From the IMG/VR virus record IMGVR_UViG_3300044633_000899, positions 149,306 to 213,305 of that record: DNA of 64,000 bases. One strand, given 5' to 3'. Below, piece after piece: positions 6,993-16,500 of this stretch. Position numbers and translations under genes: made by a program. Every line of letters begins with the position of its first letter. The first letter of the stretch is position 1. The DNA comes from a virus. A model generated the notes under the pieces. The model was not told the origin of the DNA. It ran no database searches and saw only the letters and a list, made by a program, of their open reading frames with translations.

Positions 6993-7926
6993 AGATCAAA
7001 TTAAAGTATTATTGGAGAACGGAATTCGTGTCAATACGATTTCAAAAATGAACGAGAATCAAATTAAAGTTTTGGTAAAAAGGTTTACTCTTAGTGAACA
7101 AGCAACTCCTCAAAACACAACACCACAAACAATAACAACAACTAAATATGTTGTTAACCCAAATTCAAAAACAATGGTTAATGGTGTTGAAATTGACACA
7201 ACTGGAGGTAAAACAACTGCCACGCCAATGCAGGAAACTGAACTCTCTGAAAAATTTGAATCAAAAGCACAACAAGGGTTGTTCTGGTCTAAATGTAAAA
7301 ATAGTTCTGGTAAAACAAAAGAAAAGTGGTGTAAAATGGCAAAAGAATTTTCTGATAGTACAACAAAAAAACAGTACGAGAAAATGCCAGAAAAAAAACA
7401 CTCAGAAAAAAATGAAGATTATGAAGACTTTTTAGAGGATTCTATTGTTGAAATGCTACAAAAACATATTAACCCTTCAATGACTAAGGGTGATATTTTA
7501 AAAACAATTAATGAAAAAACAAAAGATACTGATGGTATTATGTTGTCAAACCCAAAAAAAAATACTATGTTTTCAAAAGAAGAAGGTAAAGAAATGAAAA
7601 CTATGAAAAAATCTATGGGTAATAACACGGAAGTTGCACCAACAAAACCAGATACGGACACAGATACGAAAGAAAAGGATAAAGATAAAGACAGAAAAAA
7701 CCCTTTCCAACCAAAACATAGACCAAAACCAAAGGCTAAAAGAGAGTTTAAAGAACAAACAACAGCACCAACAAAACCAGATACGGACACAGATACTGAT
7801 ACAAAAGAAAAAGATAAGGGTAGAAAAAACCCATTCCAACCAAAACACAATCCAGCACCAAAAGCAGGAAAAGGTTCTTTACCGAACTTTTTGACGTGGA
7901 ATAAACTTGGTGTTAACTTAAAATAA
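6982..7926 (+). CDS. Basic, Lys/Pro-rich protein with internal repeat, probable internal virion protein
   Basis: The start chosen is the ATG at 6982, giving 314 aa; an ATG at 6964 would add six residues. The N-terminus (KTKDQIKVLLENGIR) is a short amphipathic helix ending in LLE, a possible prohead-protease type site. Residues about 87-150 contain ESKAQQGLFWSKCKN and KWCKMAKEFS, reminiscent of DUF3008-type small phage domains. The C-terminal 100 residues repeat APTKPDTDTDT / RKNPFQPKH twice and are very basic, as expected for a DNA-associated internal protein. That role is inferred. Confidence 0.6.
   Translation: MKTKDQIKVLLENGIRVNTISKMNENQIKVLVKRFTLSEQATPQNTTPQTITTTKYVVNPNSKTMVNGVEIDTTGGKTTATPMQETELSEKFESKAQQGLFWSKCKNSSGKTKEKWCKMAKEFSDSTTKKQYEKMPEKKHSEKNEDYEDFLEDSIVEMLQKHINPSMTKGDILKTINEKTKDTDGIMLSNPKKNTMFSKEEGKEMKTMKKSMGNNTEVAPTKPDTDTDTKEKDKDKDRKNPFQPKHRPKPKAKREFKEQTTAPTKPDTDTDTDTKEKDKGRKNPFQPKHNPAPKAGKGSLPNFLTWNKLGVNLK
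7636..7853 (+). repeat. In-frame tandem duplication (~129-base period)
   Basis: The string encoding APTKPDTDTD begins at 7636 and again at 7765. Each copy is followed by an RKNPFQPKH unit, giving two copies of a 43-codon module. Confidence 0.75.
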
Positions 7927-7931
7927 ATAAA

Positions 7932-9203
7932 ATGGGAAATTTAACAGAAAAAGAATTAGACAGAATTGTTAATAAAATTATTAACGAAGCGCCAATTGAT
8001 TATGATGGCCCTGAAAGAATGGATCCAAGTATTGAAAGAAAAATTTTAGGTAAAGAGACACCATACTCTAACCATCCAGCAATGCCGAAGATGAGTAGAG
8101 ATTTTATTGAGTTAGTTTCATCCAAACGATTTAAAGATACTGTTACAAAATTAAGATCTGCATTAACAACATCAGTGGGGTCAACAGCATCTTTAACAAC
8201 TGGTAATCCGTTAACCAACCTATTAATGTTGGTTCAATCAGCATTAAGTCAAAGTATGCGTATTGAGCGTGATAATAAACAAACACTTGAGAAATTAGCG
8301 GTCGCTTTAGTCACTAAAGAATTATCAATACCTAAAGGTGCGTTACAATTTGATGCTAAACTTATTGGTTTAGGTCAAAGTGAATCTGCTGAAAAAATGA
8401 GAAGACAAAGTGAAGAACCATCAAGAGAGGAAATGACAGATTTATTCAAAGATGCTGCAAATCACGAAAACGATATTGAGGCTTTTCTTGACGCTATGGA
8501 TACTTTTGATAAAGAAAAGTCAAAACGACGTTTAATTAATTCTTTAATTGGTGGTGCCGCAAAAAAAGGTCAGTATATGTATCACTTAGTTTCTGAGAAG
8601 TTAAATGAAATTGACCCAGATTTAATTGAATTATATACTGTTACAACTGCGATTATTGATCATTTATATTGGTTGTATCCAGAAGAAACTATTGAAGCAA
8701 TGTCTGGTAGTGGTGGTAGTGAGGCCGGAACTTCTGAAATTAATAATGAAACAGATCCCCCAACCGTTATTGCTAGAGGTATAAATTTTCCAACATTAGT
8801 ACACGAATTAATTAAGGGTGTTTACGAGGTTTTTGGTACACACGGTTTACCAGACGACCCAAGACAAGCAGAAATGATTATGGGGTCACAAGATACAGTA
8901 CCTGCAGAAGCATGGGATTTAAAATTAGGTCCAGTATTTTGGGAGTTGTTACAAAAATCATATCCAATAGAGATATTAAGTGAGGAAGATATGAAATACA
9001 TTCAACATTACTTATTTATGCGAATTAGTGCTATGAAAGCAGATGATTTCTTTGAGTTATTTAGAGAAGTATTAGAAGAAAAACCAGCAGGTAGAGAAAA
9101 AATACAAAGAATGGTTAATGAGATTGTTAAAGAATTAGAAGAGGATGACGAAAACGAAGAAGAGGGTGAAGATGATGATATTTTATCACAACTAGGACTA
9201 TAA
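7932..9203 (+). CDS. Hypothetical structural-type protein upstream of terminase
   Basis: The 423-aa protein is mostly helical and has no recognised enzymatic motif. The N-terminus GNLTEKELDRIVNKIINEAP has a helix ending in INE followed by Ala, which matches the (I/L)xE cleavage pattern of T4 prohead protease. The C-terminus is a Glu/Asp run ending ILSQLGL. It is followed by a strong terminator, so it closes the 5.3-9.2 kb operon. It could be a neck, head-completion or internal protein; there is no direct evidence for any one. Confidence 0.6.
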   Translation: MGNLTEKELDRIVNKIINEAPIDYDGPERMDPSIERKILGKETPYSNHPAMPKMSRDFIELVSSKRFKDTVTKLRSALTTSVGSTASLTTGNPLTNLLMLVQSALSQSMRIERDNKQTLEKLAVALVTKELSIPKGALQFDAKLIGLGQSESAEKMRRQSEEPSREEMTDLFKDAANHENDIEAFLDAMDTFDKEKSKRRLINSLIGGAAKKGQYMYHLVSEKLNEIDPDLIELYTVTTAIIDHLYWLYPEETIEAMSGSGGSEAGTSEINNETDPPTVIARGINFPTLVHELIKGVYEVFGTHGLPDDPRQAEMIMGSQDTVPAEAWDLKLGPVFWELLQKSYPIEILSEEDMKYIQHYLFMRISAMKADDFFELFREVLEEKPAGREKIQRMVNEIVKELEEDDENEEEGEDDDILSQLGL

Positions 9204-9223
9204 GAGTTTATTAAACAATATTT

Positions 9224-9259
9224 AAAAACCCCACTTTAAAAATAATTTGGGGTTTTTTT
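9224..9259 (+). terminator. Rho-independent terminator
   Basis: The stem AAAAACCCCA (9224-9233) pairs with TGGGGTTTTT (9248-9257) and is followed by more T. Confidence 0.85.
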
Positions 9260-9260
9260 G

Positions 9261-9268
9261 TATTTATA
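9261..9268 (+). promoter_or_regulatory. TATTTATA late-promoter-like box for terminase
   Basis: The box ends 12 bases before the terminase ATG and follows directly on the terminator. Confidence 0.55.
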
Positions 9269-9280
9269 TAAAAAATCTTT

Positions 9281-11053
9281 ATGGGATTAACAAAAGAACA
9301 ATTAATGTTAGAGTATGTTAAGTGTATGAAAGATACACCATACGCATTAAGGACATATTTACAAACATACGATAATACGGTTTCAAAATATGTACCATTA
9401 GAACTATTTCCAGATCAAATATCATTATTAGATGATTATGAAAATTACGAAGAAAATATCGCATTAAAATATCGTCAGGCTGGTGTATCAACAGTTACCG
9501 CAGCGTGGATGTCAAAAAGATTAGTTTTCGCAAAAAAAGAACGTCCAGAAAAAATTCTAATTATTGCCAACAAACTTGATACATCAATGGAGATGGCAAA
9601 TAAAATCAGAGGTTTTGTTGATCAATGGCCAAGTTGGGTTGGTACTGGGTTTTCCGTGGATAAAAATTCACAACGACACTATAAATTAACTAATGGTTGT
9701 GAGGTTAAAGCCGTTGCAACATCACGAGATGCGTTAAGGGGTTATACACCAACAATACTTGTATTTGATGAGGCCGCCTTTATTGAAGCAGATGGTGATT
9801 TCTGGGCTGCGTGTATGGCTTCCCTATCTACAGGGGGTAAGGTTATTGTTGTATCAACACCAAATGGTTATGATGCAATATATTATGAAATATACAACCA
9901 AGCAACAAAGGGAATGAATAATTTTAAAATCTCTGAGATGTTTTGGTGGAAAGACCCAAGATACTCTAAAAATTTATATTTAGTTCCAACAGATGATCTC
10001 GTTGATTTTCTACTAAATAAAGACGATAGAGATCAAACAAAAAACATATCTTTTGAAGATTCGGATCCATATAACAGAGATTATGATAAGATTAAGGAAT
10101 TATTCAAAGAGGGTTACAAACCTTGTTCATCTTGGTATGAAAAAATGGTTAAAAAATTAAAATATGATAAACGAAAAATTAACCAAGAGTTAAATTGTGA
10201 GTTTTTAGGATCCGGTGATAACGTATTTGATTCAAAACAATTGGACTATATAAAAACAAACACACTTGAAGACGCACCAACTAAATTAATGGGTAACGCA
10301 TTATGGATTTGGAAAGATCCAGTACCAGGACATAAGTATATTATTGGTGTAGACGTTAGTAGAGGTGATAGTGAGGATTTCTCATCTATTCAAATTGTAG
10401 ATTTTGATGAACGAGAACAAGTTTTAGAATATGTTGGAAAAATACCCCCAGACGCTTTAGCTGAAATAGCATATAAATGGGGAATAATATATAATGCGTT
10501 TTGTGTTGTGGATATTACTGGTGGTATGGGTATTACTACGGTAAGGAAAATGCAAGAATTGGGTTATAGTGGGTTTTATATTGAGGGTGTTGATTCAATG
10601 AATATTTGGGCTGTCAATAAAACTAGTGTGGATAAAATCCCTGGGATTAATTTTAACAATAAACGAGTTCAAATTATTGCAGCATTTGAAGAATATGTTA
10701 GACATAAGTTTAAAATAAAAAGTGTACGTCTATATAATGAAATGAATACGTTTGTCTATGTGAATGGTAGACCAGATCATCAAAAAGGGCAACACGATGA
10801 CCTTATAATGGGTATATCAATGGCGATTTACGTTGGTGAATCCGCATTCCAAAAATTAGAAAAAGTAACAGAAAAAACAAAAATAATGATTGAATCTTGG
10901 ACTGTTGCTGACAATAATAATTTATCTAAACAGATTCATTTTGATCCTGCAATACCAAATACAAATGTTATGAATGATAGGTTTGGTGGAACACATAATA
11001 ACCCAACAAGAAATGATTATATTGAATATAGTTGGTTATTTGGTAAACGTTAA
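9281..11053 (+). CDS. terL: Terminase large subunit (gp17-like ATPase/nuclease)
   Basis: The 590-aa protein packages DNA into the prohead. The ATPase domain shows RQAGVST (residues 65-71) in the Walker A position, Walker B ILVFDEAAF (Asp163-Glu164) and the coupling motif VVSTPNG (190-196). The RNaseH-like nuclease domain shows GVDVSRGD (Asp358), VVDITGG (Asp411) and QHDDLIMG (Asp506-Asp507), the three acidic sites that hold metal. Walker A lacks the usual Lys at GKS/T, a variant seen in some phage terminases with a basic residue just upstream (here LKYRQ). No small subunit was recognised. It starts a new unit after a terminator. Confidence 0.96.
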   Translation: MGLTKEQLMLEYVKCMKDTPYALRTYLQTYDNTVSKYVPLELFPDQISLLDDYENYEENIALKYRQAGVSTVTAAWMSKRLVFAKKERPEKILIIANKLDTSMEMANKIRGFVDQWPSWVGTGFSVDKNSQRHYKLTNGCEVKAVATSRDALRGYTPTILVFDEAAFIEADGDFWAACMASLSTGGKVIVVSTPNGYDAIYYEIYNQATKGMNNFKISEMFWWKDPRYSKNLYLVPTDDLVDFLLNKDDRDQTKNISFEDSDPYNRDYDKIKELFKEGYKPCSSWYEKMVKKLKYDKRKINQELNCEFLGSGDNVFDSKQLDYIKTNTLEDAPTKLMGNALWIWKDPVPGHKYIIGVDVSRGDSEDFSSIQIVDFDEREQVLEYVGKIPPDALAEIAYKWGIIYNAFCVVDITGGMGITTVRKMQELGYSGFYIEGVDSMNIWAVNKTSVDKIPGINFNNKRVQIIAAFEEYVRHKFKIKSVRLYNEMNTFVYVNGRPDHQKGQHDDLIMGISMAIYVGESAFQKLEKVTEKTKIMIESWTVADNNNLSKQIHFDPAIPNTNVMNDRFGGTHNNPTRNDYIEYSWLFGKR

Positions 11054-11061
11054 TATTTATA
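11054..11061 (+). promoter_or_regulatory. TATTTATA late-promoter-like box
   Basis: The box begins at the end of the terminase gene and ends only 3 bases before the next ATG. Confidence 0.4.
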
Positions 11062-11064
11062 GGT

Positions 11065-11313
11065 ATGGGTTTAAATAGAAGAAAAAAGTCAGGTAGAACA
11101 ATTGGCGGTTCACGATTAATAGTTGATGGTCAACCAATTTTTACTGTTATAAAATATACACCTGATTTAAGAAAACAATCTAAAATAGATATTTCAAATG
11201 AAGAATCGGAATTAACAACAACCACAACGACAACAATAAGTACCTGTAACCTTGTTACACAACAATTTGAAAATTTAATAACTCAAAATGGGGATAACTT
11301 AGTCTTTTGTTAA
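11065..11313 (+). CDS. Small hypothetical protein with Thr run
   Basis: The 82-aa protein has a basic N-terminus (GLNRRKKSGRTIGGSRL) and a run of six to eight Thr before a LVTQQFENLITQNGDNLVF tail. The end of this tail resembles the short N-terminal or linker segments of the fibre proteins nearby. No function is recognised. It lies between terminase and a fibre gene. Confidence 0.5.
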   Translation: MGLNRRKKSGRTIGGSRLIVDGQPIFTVIKYTPDLRKQSKIDISNEESELTTTTTTTISTCNLVTQQFENLITQNGDNLVFC

Positions 11314-11329
11314 TAATAACTATTTAGAG

Positions 11330-11337
11330 TATTTATA
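11330..11337 (+). promoter_or_regulatory. TATTTATA late-promoter-like box
   Basis: The box ends 16 bases before the fibre ATG at 11354 and is extended to TATTTATAAATA. Confidence 0.5.
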
Positions 11338-11353
11338 AATAAAACTAACTATT

Positions 11354-13438
11354 ATGGATAAAAGAATAACCGATTTAGATTTAATACAATTTAGTTCTAT
11401 TTCTTCTAATGATGTATTACCAATTATTAATATTAATACTGATGATACCAATAAAATAACAATAGACCAGATAAAGACTTATGTTAACTCTGGAGTTACT
11501 GATACTTACGTAACTGGTGGTACATATGTAACTGGTGGTACGATTATTTTTGATTATAATACGGGTAGTAATTTTGAAGTTAGTGGATTAACTGAAGATT
11601 TAAATAATGAAATTGCTGGACTTGCTGAGGCCGATGAACAAACAATTACATTAAATTTAGATACAAATAAAATAGAATTAAAAGAAACTATTGCCGAAGC
11701 AACTGGTGGGACAAGAACGTTTCAAGGTGATTTTGCAATAAGTGGGGGGACATTGAATTTGACCACAATTGGTTCAGGTTCACCAGTTATTAACTTGGGA
11801 TTGGATTCAAGTGGTGAAGTTGTAACTGGAACAACATCATTCACTGGAAACACATCTGGTGAATGTATTAGTGATATATATGTGTCAAATGTTCATTCTT
11901 GTTCGCCATTACACATTAATCCAAATGATGAAGGAAATGTTTATTTCGGTTCAACAAGTGGTGTAACTGTTGATTTAATAAATCATAAATTGGTTGTTGA
12001 AAATCTTCAAATAACATCTGGTGCGACTGATGGTTATATTTTAACCTCTGATGCTAATGGAAATATTGAATTAACCGCACCAACTGATGGGTTTACATAT
12101 CAAATTGGTCAATATGTTGAAGAAGAGGGGGGTGTAATATTTCATAGTTATAAAGATGGTATAAATGAAAACTATTTGGTTGTTTCAATTGATGACCAAG
12201 CTGGCTTAGATTGCGATACAATTAGTGTTACTTACACTTTAGAAGGTGGAGAGCCTGTTACGGTGGAGGTGGAAAGTAGTGGGGAATTTGAGGGAAAACC
12301 TTATTATGAAATAGAAATTAGCGGAGAAACTTATACCTTAGAATGGAATGTTTTAGGTTATTGGAAACTTCAGAGTGAAGGCAGACTTTCATCCGACAAC
12401 CCCTGCCCTTTCGGAACTTACGCAATTGAAGAAGAAAGCATCTTTGAATCGTTCAGTGTTGCACCAGTCTTATCTGTTTGGAGTAATATAACCAACCAAT
12501 TGGCTGGTGCTGATAGTACTTGGAATGGTTTAGAAAATAGTTTAACAATAACTGGTCAAACTGGACATGCAGAAAGTGCCGCACAATTGTGTTTGGAATA
12601 TGTTAATGGTGGTTGCAACACAATTTCAGTCACTTATCAATTAAATGGTAATTCTTATATACACGTTTCTTTTGTATTTGAAGGTCAAACTTACAATTAT
12701 GATGTACCAAAAGTAGGAATAGAAGAAGGTAAAAATCATTATAACATTTCAACAGAAGGACTTTACGTAGATTTAGTTTATGACAGTGTAGATTGGTTTT
12801 TTGAAATTAATGTAGGAACATTATATTCTTTATATTATAACACAAGTGATACAGAATTTCCGATTTTTAATAATTGGATAATTGGGGGTGATTATAATGT
12901 AATTGATAATTTAATAACAACCGCACCAGAGCCTGTAACGGTGGAGGTGGAGAGTAGTGGTGAATTACATGGTAAGCCATATTATTTGATTCCAGAACTT
13001 GGAGAAATTTTAGGATGGGGCGCAGTTAATGAAACAGATGAGGAATGGCAGTTAGAATACTCTTCTGTTTTTCCATACCTTTCAGAGGATACCCCTTGCC
13101 CTTTTGGTGCTTACACACTAGAAGAAGGTAGTCCATTTGAAGCATTTGAGGTTTCGCCTGTTAACTACAAAAACGACTGGTATCTACCAGCTATTGATGA
13201 ATTAAGTTTACTTTGGCAAAACAGATTTAATGTAAATAGAACTTTATCAGGTAATTCAAGTGCTAGTACTATAGCTGGTGCTACTCAAATTGGTTATAAT
13301 ACTTATTGGAGTAGTACGGAGGCCGACTTCAACCGCGCGTGGATCTTCTACTTCGGCTTTGGGAGTGCCAGCAACGGCATCGGTTCCGATAAGAGCCGCA
13401 CCTACTATGTGCGTGCAATAAGAAAATTTAGTATATAA
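11354..13438 (+). CDS. Fibre-like protein with C-terminal DUF1566/lectin-type variable domain (probable DGR target)
   Basis: The 694-aa protein begins with a phage fibre-type N-terminus (KRITDLDLIQF, then INTDDTNKITIDQIKTYV) and a Gly/Thr-rich stretch typical of trimeric fibres. Two related modules follow, at about residues 300-377 and 523-600, sharing VTVEVESSGE, GKPYY and PCPFG(T/A)Y. The last 85 residues form a DUF1566 / Fib_succ-like C-type lectin domain, with DWYLPAIDELSLLW, YWSSTE and the final YYVRAIRKF. The last 40 codons are G+C-rich and dominated by NNC codons, unlike the rest of the gene. This is what adenine-specific mutagenesis of AAC codons by a diversity-generating retroelement produces. 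It is probably a receptor-binding protein. Confidence 0.8.
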   Translation: MDKRITDLDLIQFSSISSNDVLPIININTDDTNKITIDQIKTYVNSGVTDTYVTGGTYVTGGTIIFDYNTGSNFEVSGLTEDLNNEIAGLAEADEQTITLNLDTNKIELKETIAEATGGTRTFQGDFAISGGTLNLTTIGSGSPVINLGLDSSGEVVTGTTSFTGNTSGECISDIYVSNVHSCSPLHINPNDEGNVYFGSTSGVTVDLINHKLVVENLQITSGATDGYILTSDANGNIELTAPTDGFTYQIGQYVEEEGGVIFHSYKDGINENYLVVSIDDQAGLDCDTISVTYTLEGGEPVTVEVESSGEFEGKPYYEIEISGETYTLEWNVLGYWKLQSEGRLSSDNPCPFGTYAIEEESIFESFSVAPVLSVWSNITNQLAGADSTWNGLENSLTITGQTGHAESAAQLCLEYVNGGCNTISVTYQLNGNSYIHVSFVFEGQTYNYDVPKVGIEEGKNHYNISTEGLYVDLVYDSVDWFFEINVGTLYSLYYNTSDTEFPIFNNWIIGGDYNVIDNLITTAPEPVTVEVESSGELHGKPYYLIPELGEILGWGAVNETDEEWQLEYSSVFPYLSEDTPCPFGAYTLEEGSPFEAFEVSPVNYKNDWYLPAIDELSLLWQNRFNVNRTLSGNSSASTIAGATQIGYNTYWSSTEADFNRAWIFYFGFGSASNGIGSDKSRTYYVRAIRKFSI
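13307..13417 (+). other. Candidate DGR variable region
   Basis: It runs from the Trp of YWSST to the end of YYVRA. About 20 of 37 codons end in C, encoding A, D, F, N, R, I, Y, G, S and T at positions where DUF1566 relatives often have Asn. The 100 bases at 13321-13420 contain 57 G/C by hand count, far above the local background. No reverse transcriptase or template repeat was found in the window. Confidence 0.7.
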
Positions 13439-13476
13439 TTTTAACCATAAAACATTAAATTTAACTATAAAACAAC

Positions 13477-13512
13477 AAAAACCGAAAGATGTGAATAACC
13501 CTTCGGTTTTTA
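13477..13512 (+). terminator. Rho-independent terminator after the fibre gene
   Basis: The stem AAAAACCGAA (13477-13486) pairs with TTCGGTTTTT (13502-13511) across a 15-base loop. Confidence 0.8.
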
Positions 13513-13531
13513 TTTATTCTAATGTTTCAAA

Positions 13532-13539
13532 TATTTATT
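13532..13539 (+). promoter_or_regulatory. TATTTATT late-promoter-like box for portal
   Basis: The box ends 28 bases before the portal ATG. A second TATTTATT at 13511-13518 overlaps the terminator tail. Confidence 0.5.
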
Positions 13540-13567
13540 AATAAAAAATTATTATTAAACTTATAAT

Positions 13568-16500
13568 ATGGAAAAACAAAATCTAACGATATGGCAAAAA
13601 CTATCCAAAACATTTGGACCAAACTCTCTTTTGGGTATGGATCAAGCGTCAGTAACATTGGATAAAAATGTTTTATTAAAAACAACAGATAAAGCACAAT
13701 ACGATAAAGAAAAATTAGAATATCAACAAAGTTTATTTTTAAGTAATCAATGGCAAAAAATAGAAAACAACTTATACGCCCAAGCGGTATATTATGAACC
13801 AAACCGAATTGCCGCTTTTTATGATTACGAATCGATGGAATTTATGCCGGAAATATCAACGGCATTAGATATCTATTCAGAAGAATCAACAACCCCTAAT
13901 CAAGATGGTTATGTTTTACAAATATATTCAGAGTCAAAAAGAATTAAATCAATTTTGGCCGATTTATTTAATAACATTTTAGATATTAATATCAATCTAC
14001 CAATGTGGATTAGAAACACACCAATTAGAGAGAATTGTATGATACCATTATTAGATGGTACAGAAGTAACGATAAAAGAATTAAGTGATAGGGTTAAGAA
14101 TGGTGAGGATGTTTGGTCTTATTCAATACAAGATGGAACGAAAGTAATTGTACCTAGTAAAATTATATGGTGTGATTTAACTAGGAAAAATAGTGAACTC
14201 TATAGAGTTACTCTGGATGATGGTACATACATTGATACAACACCAGATCACGAATATATGCTTAGAGACGGATCATTTAAACGAGCCGATAAGTTAACCA
14301 AAGGTCAATCTTTAATGCCGTTTTATACTAAAAAAAGTGAAAAGAAAAAAGACCGAATTGCTGGGTATGAAAAGGTATTTAACCCAAGTACAGGAAAATA
14401 TAAATTTACACATACGATGGTTTCACATATATGTGTGAGAGATTTAGATAATGAAAAAACAATTGGTGAACAATTTGACACACATCACGTTGATTTCAAT
14501 AAACTAAATAATCATCCAAAAAATTTGGATAGAATGAAACATTCGGATCATTTTAAACTACACTCGGAACATTTTATTAAGATTTTAGGTTCACCAGAAG
14601 TTGTTAAGAAAAGAATGGATGGTATTGATAGATATTTGCGTTCTGAGAAACGGAAACAAAGATTATCCAAAGAAATGACTGGTATCTATAATAAATATTT
14701 TGAGAAATATAACAATAGTGAATTACATACTGAACACAATATAATTCGTTCAAATAAAATGTTAAATAACTGGAGAGATAATAATTTTATAGAAAAAACA
14801 AAAAAGGGGATGACGATTGAAATAAATGATAATTGTTTGTCCTATATTTCCACAGTAATTAAAAACAGTGAAACTTATATTGGTATATACGAATTATCAA
14901 ATATTCTTAAATCTGATAGTGAGTTTATCAAACTATTTAAACAAAACTATACATTAAATAAAGATATTACAAAATCAATTAATGCGACAACCTTAAAAAA
15001 AGTCATTTTAAGAAAAACAAATAAAAATTATTTTGATTTTGTTTCCAATATTAAACCAGAAATTATTTTAGATAAAAAATATATTAAAGCGAGGTCAATC
15101 TTTGAGGGAAAAACTAAAGTAAAAATTATTAATCACAAAGTTGTTTCAGTTGTTAAACTAAACGAAACGTCAGATGTTTATTGTTTAGAAGCAGTTGGTC
15201 CAAATGGAGAACACGATAGACATAATTTTCCGGTTTGTGGTTTTAACTTAAATGGTGAATACTCTAGAGAATCAGGTGTGTTTTTGTCCAACTGTAAGTA
15301 TGGCGATAATTTCGTATACCTAAAATTAGACGAAGAAAAAGGGATTACTGGTTGTTTACAACTACCTAATATTGAAATTGAACGATTAGAAAGAGGTATG
15401 TCGGTAAGAACAATGAATGCTGTTGTTAGTTCCCCCACCCCATCCGATGTAAACAGTAAAGGGTTAAGGTTTGTCTGGAAAACCAAAGATATGGAGTTTA
15501 ATACGTGGGAAATGGCACATTTTAGACTACTTGGTGATGATAGAAAATTACCTTATGGTACATCAATGTTAGAGAAAGCACGTCGTGTTTGGAAACAGTT
15601 AGTACTAGCGGAAGACGCTATGTTAATTTACAGAACGTCACGAGCACCAGAACGAAGAGTATTTAAAGTATTTGTTGGAAATATGGATGATAAGGACGTT
15701 GAACCTTACGTACAACGTGTTGCGAATAAATTCAAACGAGACCAAGTTGTTGATAGTAAAACAGGAAATGTGGATATGAGATACAATCAAATGGCGGTTG
15801 ATCAAGATTATTTTATCCCAGTACGAGATCCAGGACAAACAATGCCAATTGAGACATTACCTGGTGCTCAAAACCTATCAGAAATTGCGGATATTGAGTA
15901 CATACAAAAGAAACTACTAACAGCATTAAGAATACCAAAAGCATTTTTAGGATTTGAGGAACCTGTTGGTAGTGGCGACAATTTGTCTTTAATGGATATT
16001 AGGTTCGCACGAACAATCAATAAGATTCAAAAAAGTATGATTGCCGAATTAAATAAAATTGCAATTATCCATTTATTTATATTAGGTTTTGAGGATGAGT
16101 TAAATAACTTTACGTTAGGATTAACAAACCCTTCAAAACAAGCCGATTTATTAATGGTTTCAGTTTGGAAAGAAAAAGTATTATTATATAAAGATTTAGT
16201 TAGTGAAATACCAAATACATTACAACCAACATCAGCAACCTGGGCTAAAAAACATATCTTTGGATTCTCTGATGAAGATATTAAACTTGAAATTCAACAA
16301 ATTAGATTGGAGAGAGCTGTTGCTGCGGAATTAACAAATACACCGACAATTATAACACACACTGGTATGTTTGATATTGTTGACAAATTATACAAAACAG
16401 CAAGTGGTGATACCACAACAGCACCACCAGCAGAAGGAGGAATGCCACCTCCACCACCTGCAGAAGGAGGAGGAATGGGTGATATACCACCACCACCACC

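Noticed and set aside
11354-13438. A reverse transcriptase or template repeat for the candidate DGR within the window
   Set aside because: No protein with RT motifs and no second copy of the variable region was found here.
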